A stretch of 64,000 nucleotides of DNA from Macrolepiota albuminosa (lineage: Eukaryota; Basidiomycota; Agaricomycetes; Agaricales; Agaricaceae), in assembly GCA_027475525.1 (NCBI GenBank), contig JAMWFC010000029.1, positions 620,001 through 684,000 on the forward strand, in the 5' to 3' direction. Below are positions 1-11,800 of this stretch, in pieces. The notes beneath the pieces are model-generated. The model was not told where the DNA came from and did not search any database. It saw only the letters and a list, made by a program, of their open reading frames with translations. The translations under genes were made by a program, and so were the position numbers. Every line of letters begins with the position of its first letter. Position 1 is the stretch's first letter.

Positions 1-1100
1 GATGAGCTGAGGTCACTCTCTGACCTTGGCCCCAAGCCCACCTGACTTTGGCCCTATTTTGCCTTGCTCACTTTCCAGCCTGCTGGAAGGCTTCTGGACT
101 CATTCCTTGAGCCACTCAAGCTTCATACCCCTCCCTCATCCTTACTCTCAAGCCACAACCACATCAGCTATAGCAAGCACCCCACATGGGCCCTCTGCCA
201 TTGTCCAAGCCTTGTCTTAACACCCATACTTTCCAACACACTCTCCACCTCTGCCTGCACTCTATCAACTTCACCTCCCTCATGACCTTTGCCTTCTCCA
301 AGTACATGCTTTTGCTTACATGCACACCCATCAGCACAAGCATCCTGAACAGCTTGAAGCCAATTGTGTGTTGCACCTTGACCTTGGGAAGTGACTTTAA
401 TGCAGGAATGAGGGCATGGTAGATCAGGCTTCACAGGAGAAGTTACATCTAGGGGCCAATTGTGCACTGTACTTCTGGTGGGCTGCACACTTTCTGAATC
501 AACATTGCATCCATGACTAGCTCTGATGTGAGAGTGAGGCATGGTTGAAGTCTTTCTTGCAAGAGAGTTAAGCCCAGTGAAAACCATGACATGACAGAAT
601 GAGCCAAAACTTGCAAAATTGTGCTTGCCAAAAAGTGCTTGATCTGGCATAAACTTGCTCTAGATGGCACAAAATTCTGGACTGTTATCCAGCAAAAACA
701 AGTGGCATCAAGCCATATCAGACTCCAAGAATAGTTTTCATTTTTGCTCAATTTTCTAGCTGCTTTCTACTCAGCTCAATATCGCTCAATTTTAAATTCC
801 TGTATTAGTTGACTACTTGTACATAGTGCTCATGTAAAAAGATACAAAGTCCTGTACTAGCCAATAAGACAATCTCCAGGGTGCACAACACTGAATCAGG
901 TGTAACATGAACAAGTCCATCAGTATGCTCACCACTAAGTCAGAATTGCTGCGGGATGCTGAATTGACGGTCGCATTAGACAAAGACAAAGGACACAAAG
1001 CTTGTGCTCACAATTTTTGCACAAGTATTATAAACCTGACATGTATATTTTCATGTCAGTATGAAAATATCGCAATTGAACGAAAGGCCTACCTTGCTCT
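1..1100. other. gene-poor left edge, possible transposon remnant
   Basis: No open frame here has recognisable domain content or convincing splice structure. A 160-codon open frame on the minus strand (about 650-168) is compositionally odd and does not resemble a known family. The pyrimidine-rich first 400 bases and the AT-rich tail suggest old repeat DNA. This is an impression only, since no second copy lies in the window. Confidence 0.3.
1036..1059. repeat. short perfect inverted repeat
   Basis: CTGACATG at 1036-1043 is mirrored by CATGTCAG at 1052-1059 around an AT-rich 8-base loop. It may be a hairpin or chance; no gene end lies next to it. Confidence 0.4.
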
Positions 1101-4100
1101 CTCCTGATGCAACAAGTGAGCTTCAATAGGTCGCAAATTCATCTTCAAGTCCATCCGGGTGCTTAGTGATCCATTCTTGTTCACAAAGACTCCTGAAATA
1201 GCACGATACAAGAAGGTGGAACCGGATGTAACGTGAAATCGTGCGTGACGTACGCGTGACTAGAGACGGTTGACAGACGTGTATTACTCGTCTATTATTT
1301 AAATCAGTTTCGCACTCGTGGATTCTCAAACCAGTCGTAAGTCAAACATGGCTGCAAGGGAGAGGAAAACTCATGGGAGGACGAGCACTCACGGTGCCAT
1401 CTGACTCCTCTGAGCCGTGACCTACAATATTGTGGGTCGTGTTAATCACCGACGTACCACCGTGTCATGGACCATGTGTTGTTATCCTTGGCATATCACC
1501 TCACTTTGGTGGACTGGAGAAGCACACATGATCTCAGGGCGCAGTGCTCTCCTAACTTGACCCTGAAGGACTTACTTGGATTAAAGAAGGTGGGGAAAAT
1601 TAAATAGCAAATGATGGGAAGGAAAGGTGATTGCCGTTATCGTGTTGGAATTGTTGTAACATAGACTGACCAGGTGAAGCCTTGGAGTGAGAATAAAGAA
1701 GACGAAAGTCCGTTGATGCTGTTATTGGATGATAAAAAGACCATAAACGCAGTGCCTTCGACGGGCAACAGAAGGAGGATTCTCACAAGGTGTGCGAAAG
1801 TCCTACACCGAACAACTTTAAAACAAAAGGCTGGGAAACATAGGGTACATAATTGTACATGGCCATGAGTATGGTACGCACGCCGTGGGTAAGATGGAGA
1901 AAGTGAAGCATGAAGGAAGGTGGTGGGTCGACAAATTTGGATGATAGGGCTGCCAGATGTTATTGACGACTCTCAGCCTAGCTAGCATGAAGGAAGGTGG
2001 TGGGTCGACAAATTTGGATGATAGGGCTGCCAGATGTTATTGACGACTCTCAGCCTAGCTCTGAGGCGCGAATGGTATTAGGTGTGCAAACGGGTGTATA
2101 TAGATCGAAGGCCCTAAGGGAGATTGTAAAACTGCGAATTAGATGTGTCGATGTCGTCGTGGGTACGAAAGGATACCTCATGCAGCTATAGTAGTGAGAA
2201 AAAGGAAGAGATAAAAAAAATTAAGAGTGGATGTACATATCGTAATCGAGCGAACTTGTCCAATTTACGCAGGGCAGGGTCCTCCGGATCGATATGCACC
2301 TGCGAAAAATTGGCCTCACAAGCCGAGGTAGATATGACGGACCCTCGGAGTAGATAAGGAAGAAAGAACGATGCTTCGATACGAGGGTCCGCAACAATGA
2401 TCGAAGCATACGTTTAAAAAAGACGAGAAGCCGAAGAACACACTCGGAAGCGTTACGTCAACTATGTAACGACGATAAGAACTGCAAAGCTTGAGGACCA
2501 AAAAAAAACATCTCTAAAATAGATAGAAGCATGAGTGCCGTTATTCTCCTAACGCGACCAAGAATGTTGGATAGTAAGAACACCGCGGGAGAATGATGGA
2601 TACCTGTGGAGCGGAAGAGTCGATAGATCGTCGTGGGTATGTAGCGTAGCAGAGAGCGAAAAAGGAAAATTATAGGAAGTGGAACAAAGAAGTCGCTGTC
2701 GTAATCGAAATCAGCTGAAATTGGGGGCCTCCGTAGATATGGCGAATCAGGAAGATAAAAGAACGTCTGAGATTCGATAACATTCACGGAGGGAGGGGAC
2801 TTTGGAAAAGGATGAGCAAACACTGGCGTATCAGACTTAAGCTTAAGCTTCAAAATGTGTTTGACGATCATCGAAGTGGAGTGATCGAGAAGCCGGAAGA
2901 ATGTACTCGGGGAGGAACGGCATCTCTAGGAGTTTACTTTTAATTGCTTGATGTCCACCTAATTCGACAAGTTGTGGAGCAAAGGGATTCATTCGCGGGT
3001 GGATAGGGAAAGAGTGAGTAGGAAAGCTTGACGTCGTCGCTTTCCCCTATCGCTACACAATAAACTGAATCATTCTGTTCTGCATCGAAGTGGTGGAGCC
3101 CATGGAGTGAGAATAGACCATACTAGAAGTGGTTGCTGATACATACCAAGCCTAAATATTAGTAACCAATTACTAACCTTATGTACCCCTTCCAGTCTGG
3201 GTCAAGATGACGACACACGACACACAAATAATATCGGGCCTGGGATGTAATTACAATCGTTCTCCTAATAAGATACAATTATACGATTCATATTCATGGA
3301 GCCAGGAAGTATAAGACCACATAATCGCGATCATCGGCTAATTGTGTATTGAGAGCCAACGGACGATGTTTCGCCTCTTTACGATAATTCATCAATTACA
3401 CTTTCGGGCATAGATAGATCATTGTAAGACGGAGTGAAAAAGAAACCAAGAAACGAAGGCTCGAAGAAACGGCCTTTCTTTAGAAACAAAGAAAGAAAGT
3501 CAAGAAGGGGATCAGGCCATGCGCCATGCGGTGCGCGCGATAAGGACAAGGACAAGGGACTCGGAACACCAATCGACGTACGTACGCGCTGCACACCCAT
3601 CGTCAAAGCGCCGTACCTGAAGTATGAAGTAGGGTGGAGCGTGGAGCGATGAAGAAGTCCATTAGCGTGGAGATGAGCTCCCATACACGTCCCTCACAAT
3701 TTTCACGAGGTACCAGGCAAGGGTGATCTGACCTGTCAGGCCACCCAAAATTGTAATTGTTTGAATACCATTGAATGTAATGTATTAAGCTAGACTCGCA
3801 GAACGAGATCCACAATTCAAAATAAAAATCCATATACAATACACGATGAAGAAAGAAAAAAAGACAGGTCTTTAGAAAGCTCCCGCGCACATTGGATCTG
3901 CCGGGCCACCGAGATCGTTTGAATACACCGAATGTATTGAGCTGAGCTGAGCTGGACCCGCCGAACGAGATCAGATTCATAATTCAAAATCCATATATGA
4001 TGATGAAAAACCCAAAGTTCCTTTCTATATAAAAAGAAATTAAAAGCTGTGGATTGATTGATCTACGTATGTATGGGGTCGCAAGAAAGTCTGTCTGTCT

Positions 4101-4329
4101 GTGACGAGGACAGGGACGGGACAGGTGAAAACGAAACACAAGAAAAAAGAGAATTGAACTACATAGAGAGTGCGGTGACTTGTAATGATGATGGATGGAT
4201 GGATGGATGGATGGGATGGGTGGATGAGTGGGTCATGGTGGTGGTGGTGACGATGGTGGTGGTGGTAGTAGTACATACAGACGATAAGAGAACAAAGAAA
4301 TCCAAAGAAGAAAAAAAAATGCAAATCCT
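1101..4329. other. intergenic, no gene seen
   Basis: No credible gene. The stretch holds a 77-bp tandem duplication (annotated separately), A-rich tracts, and simple repeats near its right end: ATGG repeats at about 4185-4215 and GGT-rich repeats at about 4236-4268. These lie just beyond the 3' end of the CBM21 gene and may belong to its 3' untranslated region. Confidence 0.5.
1907..2060. repeat. perfect 77-bp tandem duplication (copy 1)
   Basis: Bases 1907-1983 are repeated exactly as 1984-2060. The match stops at both ends (a against t at 1906/1983; a against c at 1984/2061), so the identity is exactly 77 bp. The same period occurs at 9389-9543 and 54227-54380. An unmerged assembly overlap is the favoured explanation. 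Confidence 0.95.
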
Positions 4330-6482
4330 CTACCACACGACGCCCATACCCATACCCATACCCATACCCATCCCATGACCATTCCCATTCCCATGACCAT
4401 GCTGAGCATGAGACGGCGACGGAGACGGCGAATGCGAATGCGGCGGGTGAGGCTGAGGCTGTCCATGTCCACGCACAGGACCCGCAAAACACCACTTCTT
4501 CACCAACGCCTGATAAACCTTATCCTTCTCCATCCTCTCTTTATCTTTATCACCGCTGTCATCATCACTATCTTCTTCTTCTTCTTCTTTTTGTTTTTCT
4601 TTTCCCTGCACCGACTTGCGCTGAATCTGCATCTCCGGGCTTTTCCTCCCGGTTTCAGACGCCGTCAACACAAACCCGCCAAATGCGGGACCGGCACCTG
4701 CACCGGGACCGTGGCTGGGATTGACACCGACACCGAGTAGAGGCGGAAACACCCTCCTACCTACTCTCGGCCTGCGCACGTGTCCCGCTCCCGAACTCGA
4801 AGCGGAACTGGAGCTCGAGCTCGAGCCTGAGCTGGAACTCGAATCAGAAAGGGGCGGACTGGGTTCACGGTGCGATGTGCGTTTACGCGTGGGGAGGTTT
4901 TTCAGCGTGTGCGCGTGTGGGCGCGGTGGAGAAGACGGGGCGTGCACGTGTACTGCGTCTTCATGGTCATGGTCATGGTCATGGTCGTGATCGTGATCGT
5001 GATCGTGATCGTGGTCGCCTTTGTGGTGGGGACGACCCCAAGGCCAAAACAACGCAAGCTCTCCTCCGTTTTTGTCCTCTTGATCTTGTCCTTTCTTAGT
5101 CGCCTCATCTTTGCCCGCGCCGAGGTCGAGCGCGAGCCTGGTGCCGTTTCCAGCGCCGAATCCGAGGCCTGAGGGGCGAGTGGCAGGGAAGCCGTTGACG
5201 ATCTCCATGCCGACAAGGTCGACGGGTGTGATAAGAGACGAGGGCGGGGCGTCAGAGAGAGACGAGACGGAGAGGGTCGGGGAGCGCGTGGGTGGGAGGT
5301 GGGGTACCGGGGTCGTGGGAGAGGTGGGAGAGACGGGGGCAGCGTAGTTGCTGAGTGAGAGGGAGTGCAGACGGGTTTGGGTGGGCGAGGGCGGGACGTG
5401 TAGGGCGATTGGTGGTGGGGGAGTTGGGAAGCGCAGGGCTGGGAGTGTATGTTTAGCTTAGGAAAATAAAAAGAAAAGAAAAAGAACATACGAGTGCTAT
5501 CTTGTTTGAGTTTGAACGCGACGCGGTAGTTTTTGCCGTTGTTGTTGTCCCACCACTCATACGTGGGCTGCTCGGTCTCGGCATGGGCGTCGGCATCCAA
5601 AGCCGAGGGTGTGGAGTACCTGACGACGAGCCAGAGGGTGCAGGAGGCGAGGCTGGGCGCGTAGTTGTCAAGGCGGATTGAAAAGGTGAACCGGTCCCAG
5701 ACGGGGTTGGCGCACTCGGGCAGTGGCTCGGGTGGTGGCTGGTGCAGACCAGAGCCGGGGACGTACAGGGCGCGTGGGAGGGCAGGGAGCGAGGCAGTGT
5801 GGTGTGCAAGGACCTCGGAAGTAGTGTCCCAGTCGTCGAGGGTGAACCGAACAGCGACGGTCTTTTGGTACGCGACGTTGCGCACAAGGAGCGTTCCTTT
5901 GAGGGAGAGCCCCATGGTGGTCGACGGGCCCCCATATAGCCCGAGCGACTCGAGGTGGACATTGGCGTGCGGCAGCGGCGACCCCGCAGGGACTGCTGAG
6001 CACTGCGCTTGGTCCAGCTCGTGGACCAGCTCGTGAACGACCGGCCGCTCCGTCTCTGTCTCTGTCTCGGTGTCCGCGGCGTCCGCAAGGGAGAGCGAGG
6101 CAGGCCGAGCCGAGCGCGAGTAGAACCGGACGGTGGCAAGGTCGCTGGATGGAAAGTGCACATTTTTGGGGACGTGGCCGTCGAGGGAGGGCGTGGAGGC
6201 GGCCCGGGCCCGGGCGGGTGTGCGCATGGGCGTGGAGGACAAGGACGACGATGATTTGAGCGACGACTTGAGGGGTTTGCCGTTCGACAGCAGGATGGGG
6301 GACGAATTCGTGCGCTGCATGGGCGGCGCGATTGGGACTGTCGGTGCCCCGTGGAACGACGTCGGCCGCGACCTCAGCTTGAGCTGTGGCAGACTCGGTG
6401 GCTCGTCGTCCGACTCATCGGATGATTCGTTGAAGTGGAAGACAGGCGCTGCATGGCGCCGTCGAGGAAGAAAATAGGGCAT
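4330..6482 (-). CDS. CBM21-domain protein phosphatase 1 regulatory subunit (glycogen-targeting type)
   Basis: Exons 6482-5492 and 5438-4330 (intron 5439-5491, GTATGT...CAG) give 699 aa. A PP1-docking RVxF-type motif, KNVHF, lies at residues 106-110. A CBM21 carbohydrate-binding domain covers about 188-326 and ends with the typical WDNNNGKNYRV stretch. The family (yeast Gac1, animal PPP1R3) brings type-1 phosphatase to glycogen and promotes glycogen synthase dephosphorylation. The C-terminal third is disordered, with an (Asp-His)n run, Ser/Glu-rich stretches and a terminal (Gly-Met)n run encoded by microsatellites. The start at 6482 (MPYFLP) is chosen because upstream in-frame sequence has no ATG. 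Family assignment is firm; the exact target protein is inferred. Confidence 0.88.
4347..4378. repeat. coding microsatellite, (CCCATA)n
   Basis: About five CCCATA/CCCATC units lie inside the last exon of the CBM21 gene and encode the C-terminal (Gly-Met)n run on the minus strand. Confidence 0.8.
4962..5016. repeat. coding microsatellite, (GGTCAT)n/(CGTGAT)n
   Basis: Four ATGGTC-type units followed by about five CGTGAT units. On the minus strand they encode a run of alternating Asp and His in the CBM21 protein. Six-base units keep the frame when copy number changes. Confidence 0.85.
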
Positions 6483-8030
6483 TGACGAGTTTCCACCCCA
6501 TCCCGGTCCTAGATATGTACGATATGTTTTTTTTTTCTTTAGTAACCCTATCCCCGTTTGGCACGGAGCCAACTACTCGGTCCGTTCTTATCCCCATGTC
6601 TCACAAATCAATTCCAGCCTTCCCTGATCCTCGTCATTCCAATGACGAGACGGCCGTCCGCTCTCGATCCTACGTCTAGGCTATTCTATACTTTTGTTCT
6701 CTTTCAATCCGCACCCACACTGCGCGTCCGACTCGGCATTTTCCCTTCATTTGTAGATATGTAGATAGTTGAACCTATATTCATGAATGTAAGTAATGTG
6801 AGGTTTAATAAGAAGACTAAGACTCGTCCACTCCACCGATTCGATGCACCCTTCCACATGCCTTCTCCATTCCATCTGATACAACAAACGACAAACGACG
6901 TGCCAAGTATGGATACCGACGGCTTCGAACTTCGGATTCCTGCTCGGAGTGACAAGGGTTCAAAGTTGTTGCTCCCTCCTTATCTTATCCCACCTAACCG
7001 TTTTTGCGAAACGTCAAAGTTTGACATTTATACCAAAAAGAAGTAAAGAAGAAGACACAACACAGCCTTTGATGACTACCGGCTTCTCTCCGTCCCCATC
7101 CCGTCCCCTTTTTCTTTTCTTGATATGTATATGTAGTACACTTGACACGCCAAGGTCACAGACAATTAGACGTCGTCTCCATCAAATGGACCAGCAATCG
7201 GAAAAATGATAGAAGCCACCACGCCAGGCCCCCTTCGAAGCAACCTAACTTAACCCAGTGGAGCTTTTCGGAAGAAGAACTTCAAAGCGCTTACATATCT
7301 CGGATGTATCATGTCAAAAAGGTTTCATTTCAATTCGCACGTGCGTACGCCTTTTGAAGATCTATATAGTACAAGTATGGGTATGTATATGGTGAGAATC
7401 CTTGTGGTGTGGTGCTCCCCTCGTTTCTCCCTCCTGCTTCTAAACCTCCCTCCCTCCCTCGTGGTGTGGTGTGGTGAAGCTTCTTTTTCTTTTTTCGATT
7501 CGTATTTGCTTCTTATCCGAGCTCCAGAACCCGAGTCTGTTTCTACGAATCCGTGCTCGTGCTCATACTTTGTATATGTATATAGTATGTATCTATGACG
7601 CAGCTAGAGCTAAGCATACACACTTTGCTTTGGGGCGGGGAGGGGGGTAAGAATTCAGTAAAAATGAGCTATATCAAGTTTATGAGCTCTATCATTCGAA
7701 CACTTTTCCTCAATTCCCTCTCCATCCTCCATCATCCTCTTCCATTTCGCATCTCCCATCCCATCCCATCCCATCCCATCTCAAAATCAAATCAATCTCC
7801 ATTCAGCAAGCACCTAGTTTGACCTGGGTGGGACGTTTGAGATACTCGGTCGGTCCCGGTATCCGATAGCCCCGACCGGCCTCGTATCCCTCCGGGGGTG
7901 TCGATACTAGTAGGTAAACAAGCGCTTCATCGTCGCACTTTTGCGGAGCGGCACCTTGTTTCCTTACAGCACCCCTATTCCTATCCCTATCTCATGACGC
8001 TGGCTGGTCCATGGACAGACACATCATGAT
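6483..8030. other. 5' flank of the CBM21 gene, no gene seen
   Basis: This pyrimidine-rich, low-complexity DNA is the probable promoter and leader region of the CBM21 gene, which is read leftward from 6482. Runs of TCCC and CCATC occur at about 7440-7470 and 7735-7785. No coding signal was found on either strand. Confidence 0.5.
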
Positions 8031-8430
8031 CTCGTGATCCACGCGCCAAATACTAAATCACCCGCGCGCCACCCACCCCTGGCACTCGTCTCGTCCGGCC
8101 TCCTATGTATGTAGGTATGCAAAAAAGATTTGGAAACTAGATAGATAGATAGATAGTTTCTCTTTATCTTTATTTTCTCTCATGTCCCTTTTGACGTTGG
8201 AAAAAAATCAGAAATCGAAATCGAACCATGGACGCAGCTCGTGACCCACGCCCAAATACTAATACTGATACTAAATCATCCGCGCGCCACCCACCCCTGG
8301 CACGGCACTCGTCTCGTCCGGCCTCCTATGTATGTAGGTATGAAAAAAACATTCGGAAACTAGATAGTTTACCTTTATTTCCCTTTCGACGTTACGTTGG
8401 AATAATCAGAAATCGAAATCAGAAATCGAA
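8031..8430. repeat. diverged direct duplication of about 190 bp
   Basis: The block around 8031-8226 recurs around 8236-8430. It contains CCAAATACT, then CGCGCGCCACCCACCCCTGGCA, CTCGTCTCGTCCGGCCTCC, TATGTATGTAGGTATG, GGAAACTAGATAG, GACGTT and CAGAAATCGAAATC in the same order. The copies differ by small indels, so this is a real and older local duplication, unlike the perfect 77-bp ones. Confidence 0.8.
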
Positions 8431-8685
8431 ATCAAAGAAAAGAAAAGAAAAGAAAGAAGGGGGGAAGATTTTTGTCTAAAAAAAGGAGGGATTCAGAGAG
8501 GGAAAAGAGGAGGGGGGAGGGGTGGCTTTCGCTTCACGCTTCTTTTTTTCTTTTCTTTTGTTTTTTTCTTCTCATTGTTTCCCTAAAATAGTCAATTTAA
8601 AACTATCGCTCTATCCCCCATGACACCCTCCCCCCGCCACGCACGCACGCACGCGCGTTATCCATCCATTGTGATATATGTCGAA

Positions 8686-8802
8686 CAAAAATCTGACCAA
8701 AAATCCGACCAAAAATCCGACCAAAAATCCGACCAAAAATCCGACCAAAAATCCGACCAAAAATCCGACCAAAAATCCGACCAAAAATCCGACCAAAAAT
8801 CC
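8686..8802. repeat. 12-bp minisatellite, about 9.75 copies
   Basis: The unit CAAAAATCCGAC is repeated head to tail; only the first copy differs (CTGAC for CCGAC). The region is open in several frames merely because the period is a multiple of three. No gene context supports translation. Confidence 0.95.
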
Positions 8803-11800
8803 CCATCGGTCATCATCATCACCATCACCATCACAGGCATCCCTGGCACCATCTGCTTCCCCAACCCCACCCTCCTTTCCCTTTCTCCTCTCTCTATCCG
8901 CTCCGCTCCTCCAATCACTACATCAAAAAACCACAAGATAAAAGTAAAAGATATAAAAAGAGAGGAGAAAAAACGAGGGCGTGGAGGGAATATATGAGCA
9001 ATGTAAACGAACGAATATCAATTAACAGAAATCAGTACACAAGCAGGCGAACTAACTAATCCTCAACCCCACAAAAAAACTCGTATCAACTCAAGTCACC
9101 GGGGGGTAGGGCGGGGGGAGGCAGGTGGCTGAGGGTGCTCAGGTGACCGTGAACTGGTGATGCGGGGAGGAGTGCGGGGAGGTACCGTACGTTCTTGACT
9201 CAGGGAAGGGTGGGGCGCGGACAGGGCGCGAGTGTTCAAGGAGTCCGAGCCTGAGATATCGTTCAGATCCCTTTGGGAGGACGCCGGGCTCAGATTCCTT
9301 TGATCTTTGATCTTAATCATGTATCGTGATCTGCCCCAGTTTTTACTAACTAATTGCGTGCCAGTGATGGCCGGGTATTTGATGTGATGTGGTGCGATTG
9401 TGATTGTGATGTGATTGTGATGGAGCTGCGACTATGTATGTTGTGTTACACCCTCGCCTCGACGCGTGGTGCGATTGTGATTGTGATGTGATTGTGATGG
9501 AGCTGCGACTATGTATGTTGTGTTACACCCTCGCCTCGACGCGAGGGATAATATCATACTCATACATACATAGTATTTTCTAACAAGGTCTTAGGTTCCC
9601 AAAGTCCAAGACCCTCGTAGGCCCCTCATGGATCTGGATATGTCATCGTTAATAAGTATCGATGACAAAGGCAGATATCGACGCAGAGAGGCGTTAGGGG
9701 GGTCGGATGCAACTCCAACTCCCAACTCCAACTCCAACGGTTTCCGGGTACTGCTATAACCGTACCAACGGCTAACGAACGAACAATGCGCCTCCTTTTC
9801 CCCGCGCAATCACGAATGCAAAACACCCATATGACCTCTAAGCGGCCGAAGCGAGTGGGGGACGCCCTTGAGATTCTCGAGATGGGCTTTGTGTATGTTA
9901 TTTGCGTGGGTAACGTGGTAAGGTACAAACGCAGGGACGTCTAGACGACTTGTGGGCGTGCACGATCTACGCGGACTGGGACGACGACACGGACGCGGAC
10001 TCAGAGAGGCAATGGGTCTATGTACGTGCGTTGACAAAGGATGAGTACGTGTTTGTGTCGATGGATTTGTTGTGGATTACCACCCTATGACCTTCTTCAC
10101 CCTCTGCCGAGCGATGAGGACCTCGGTCCCGCCCGATACACACTGGAGCACTTTTGCCATTAGTTCGTTCTCTCGGCCGGCAAGTGGGGATTTGGAATAC
10201 ATATTGGCTGCTCGGGTGCGTGGTTTGTTAGCCTATCCTGTGTTCAGGGCGAGGCACCCCACATTGATTATTTGATAAATTTTCTTTTCGTCTCCTTAAT
10301 TGTGGATTTGATTAAAGTGGAGACGGCTGTGCGAGAAGATTGAGGAGAAAATGCAAGAGATGCCGCTCCAATCAATACATTTCTGACACTTTGTACAAGC
10401 TCCAACGTTGCGGTGATTGGAAGTAGTATCAAGGATTCAATCAATGTGTCTCGTGTGGAGTGGGAGTGTTTAAAGGGATTCGTATGTATATATGGACGTG
10501 CTGTGTTGAGCGAATGCTTCTTCCCCTTTCACCCCCGGACGGACATCTGTCAAGTAACCTTTTTCTATTCGTTGATTAAAACCACATGATCGTCCGGCTC
10601 CGTTCATTTTAGCTGTCCGAGATAGATCTTCGCTGAACATGAATTAGCGCGCATCGCCACGATTATCTTTCGGTTCATTTTTCATTACTGCGAGTGGACC
10701 CTTTATCCACCGCCACTATCATCAATCAACAACTGATATCAAAGAACTCGCCTTCCTGTCTATGACTCCCACGAATCTACAGACCGAAGCTCGGAATCCA
10801 GAAATGAATGATTCTCAATGCTTTCTCACTCGATTCGAGTACATATTACAACGATATGGTACCAGTCGCTTTACGTAGGTCGTATTTTCATGCTTTTTTA
10901 ATATTCCACGAGTTCACTTGCGTGGGATGGCATACTGAATGTGCTTGCGTGAAAACCTCAGATTATCGACGCCATCAATGGGATCGGCATGCATGGGTCA
11001 GGAAGAACCTGCACTCGTTCACCTGCGTTTCCGACGTCTTGACAGGACGACTGGCAGGAACCTTGGTCTTCCATATCTCCAATGAGCTATTCCAAGCATC
11101 GAATTCCACGCCAGTGATGCTTCTTGATAATGATACACTGCATGGGCCACAGACGTGCCTCGGAACGTGGGTGACCCAATGCAAGCCGTAGGGAATGTAT
11201 ATGGCAAAGCCGGTCCAGCTTCTCTCAGGCTCTATTGATGGTCACTCAGAATGTGTCCTCGGGTGAGTGATTGACGTCCTCGTTGTGCTCCCTGGACATC
11301 AAGCTCGGCTTCGCCCTTGACCAGGATTAGAGGATACCTCAGTACGATGGTGCATTTTGAGGTCAAACATATGTACTCTCCTCGTACGTTCTGTACTAGA
11401 CTCCAGATTTGATTTTCATGCACCGATTGACACGGGTTGCCTGAACTTTGGTGATTATGCATGTACATAAAATCAACGTCATAGTAATAAGGGAGAAAAA
11501 AAACTTGACCCACCCGTGACCGTCGCGTCCCTCTAAGAGACATCCTTCGAAGGTAGAGCTTATTCGGTTCCACTCACAATAGTCAGTCATTGATAAACAC
11601 TTGTAGTCTTTCAACAACCGAGACAATATACATAACAGGTGCAGTACGAGCTTTACTTTACCTCTTAGCCTTGGTAGTGCGGCTTGCCGGCGGAATAAAC
11701 AGATTTCTTCTTCTTCTCAACCGAGACTAGTTGTCCTCGCTTTATGTCACAGATCGTTGAATATAACTCGTATAACTCTGATCTTTTCCTGTTTCAGCCC

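Noticed and set aside
168..650. 160-codon minus-strand open frame as a gene
   Set aside because: No recognisable domain, biased composition and no splice context; likely chance or repeat-derived.
4902..5208. Continuation of the CBM21 first exon past 5491 as one long protein
   Set aside because: A clear GTATGT...CAG intron at 5439-5491 switches to the frame that ends at 4330; the read-through frame is low-complexity.
8603..8997. Long repetitive open frames over the minisatellite
   Set aside because: Openness in several frames follows from a 12-bp period without stops, not from coding selection.
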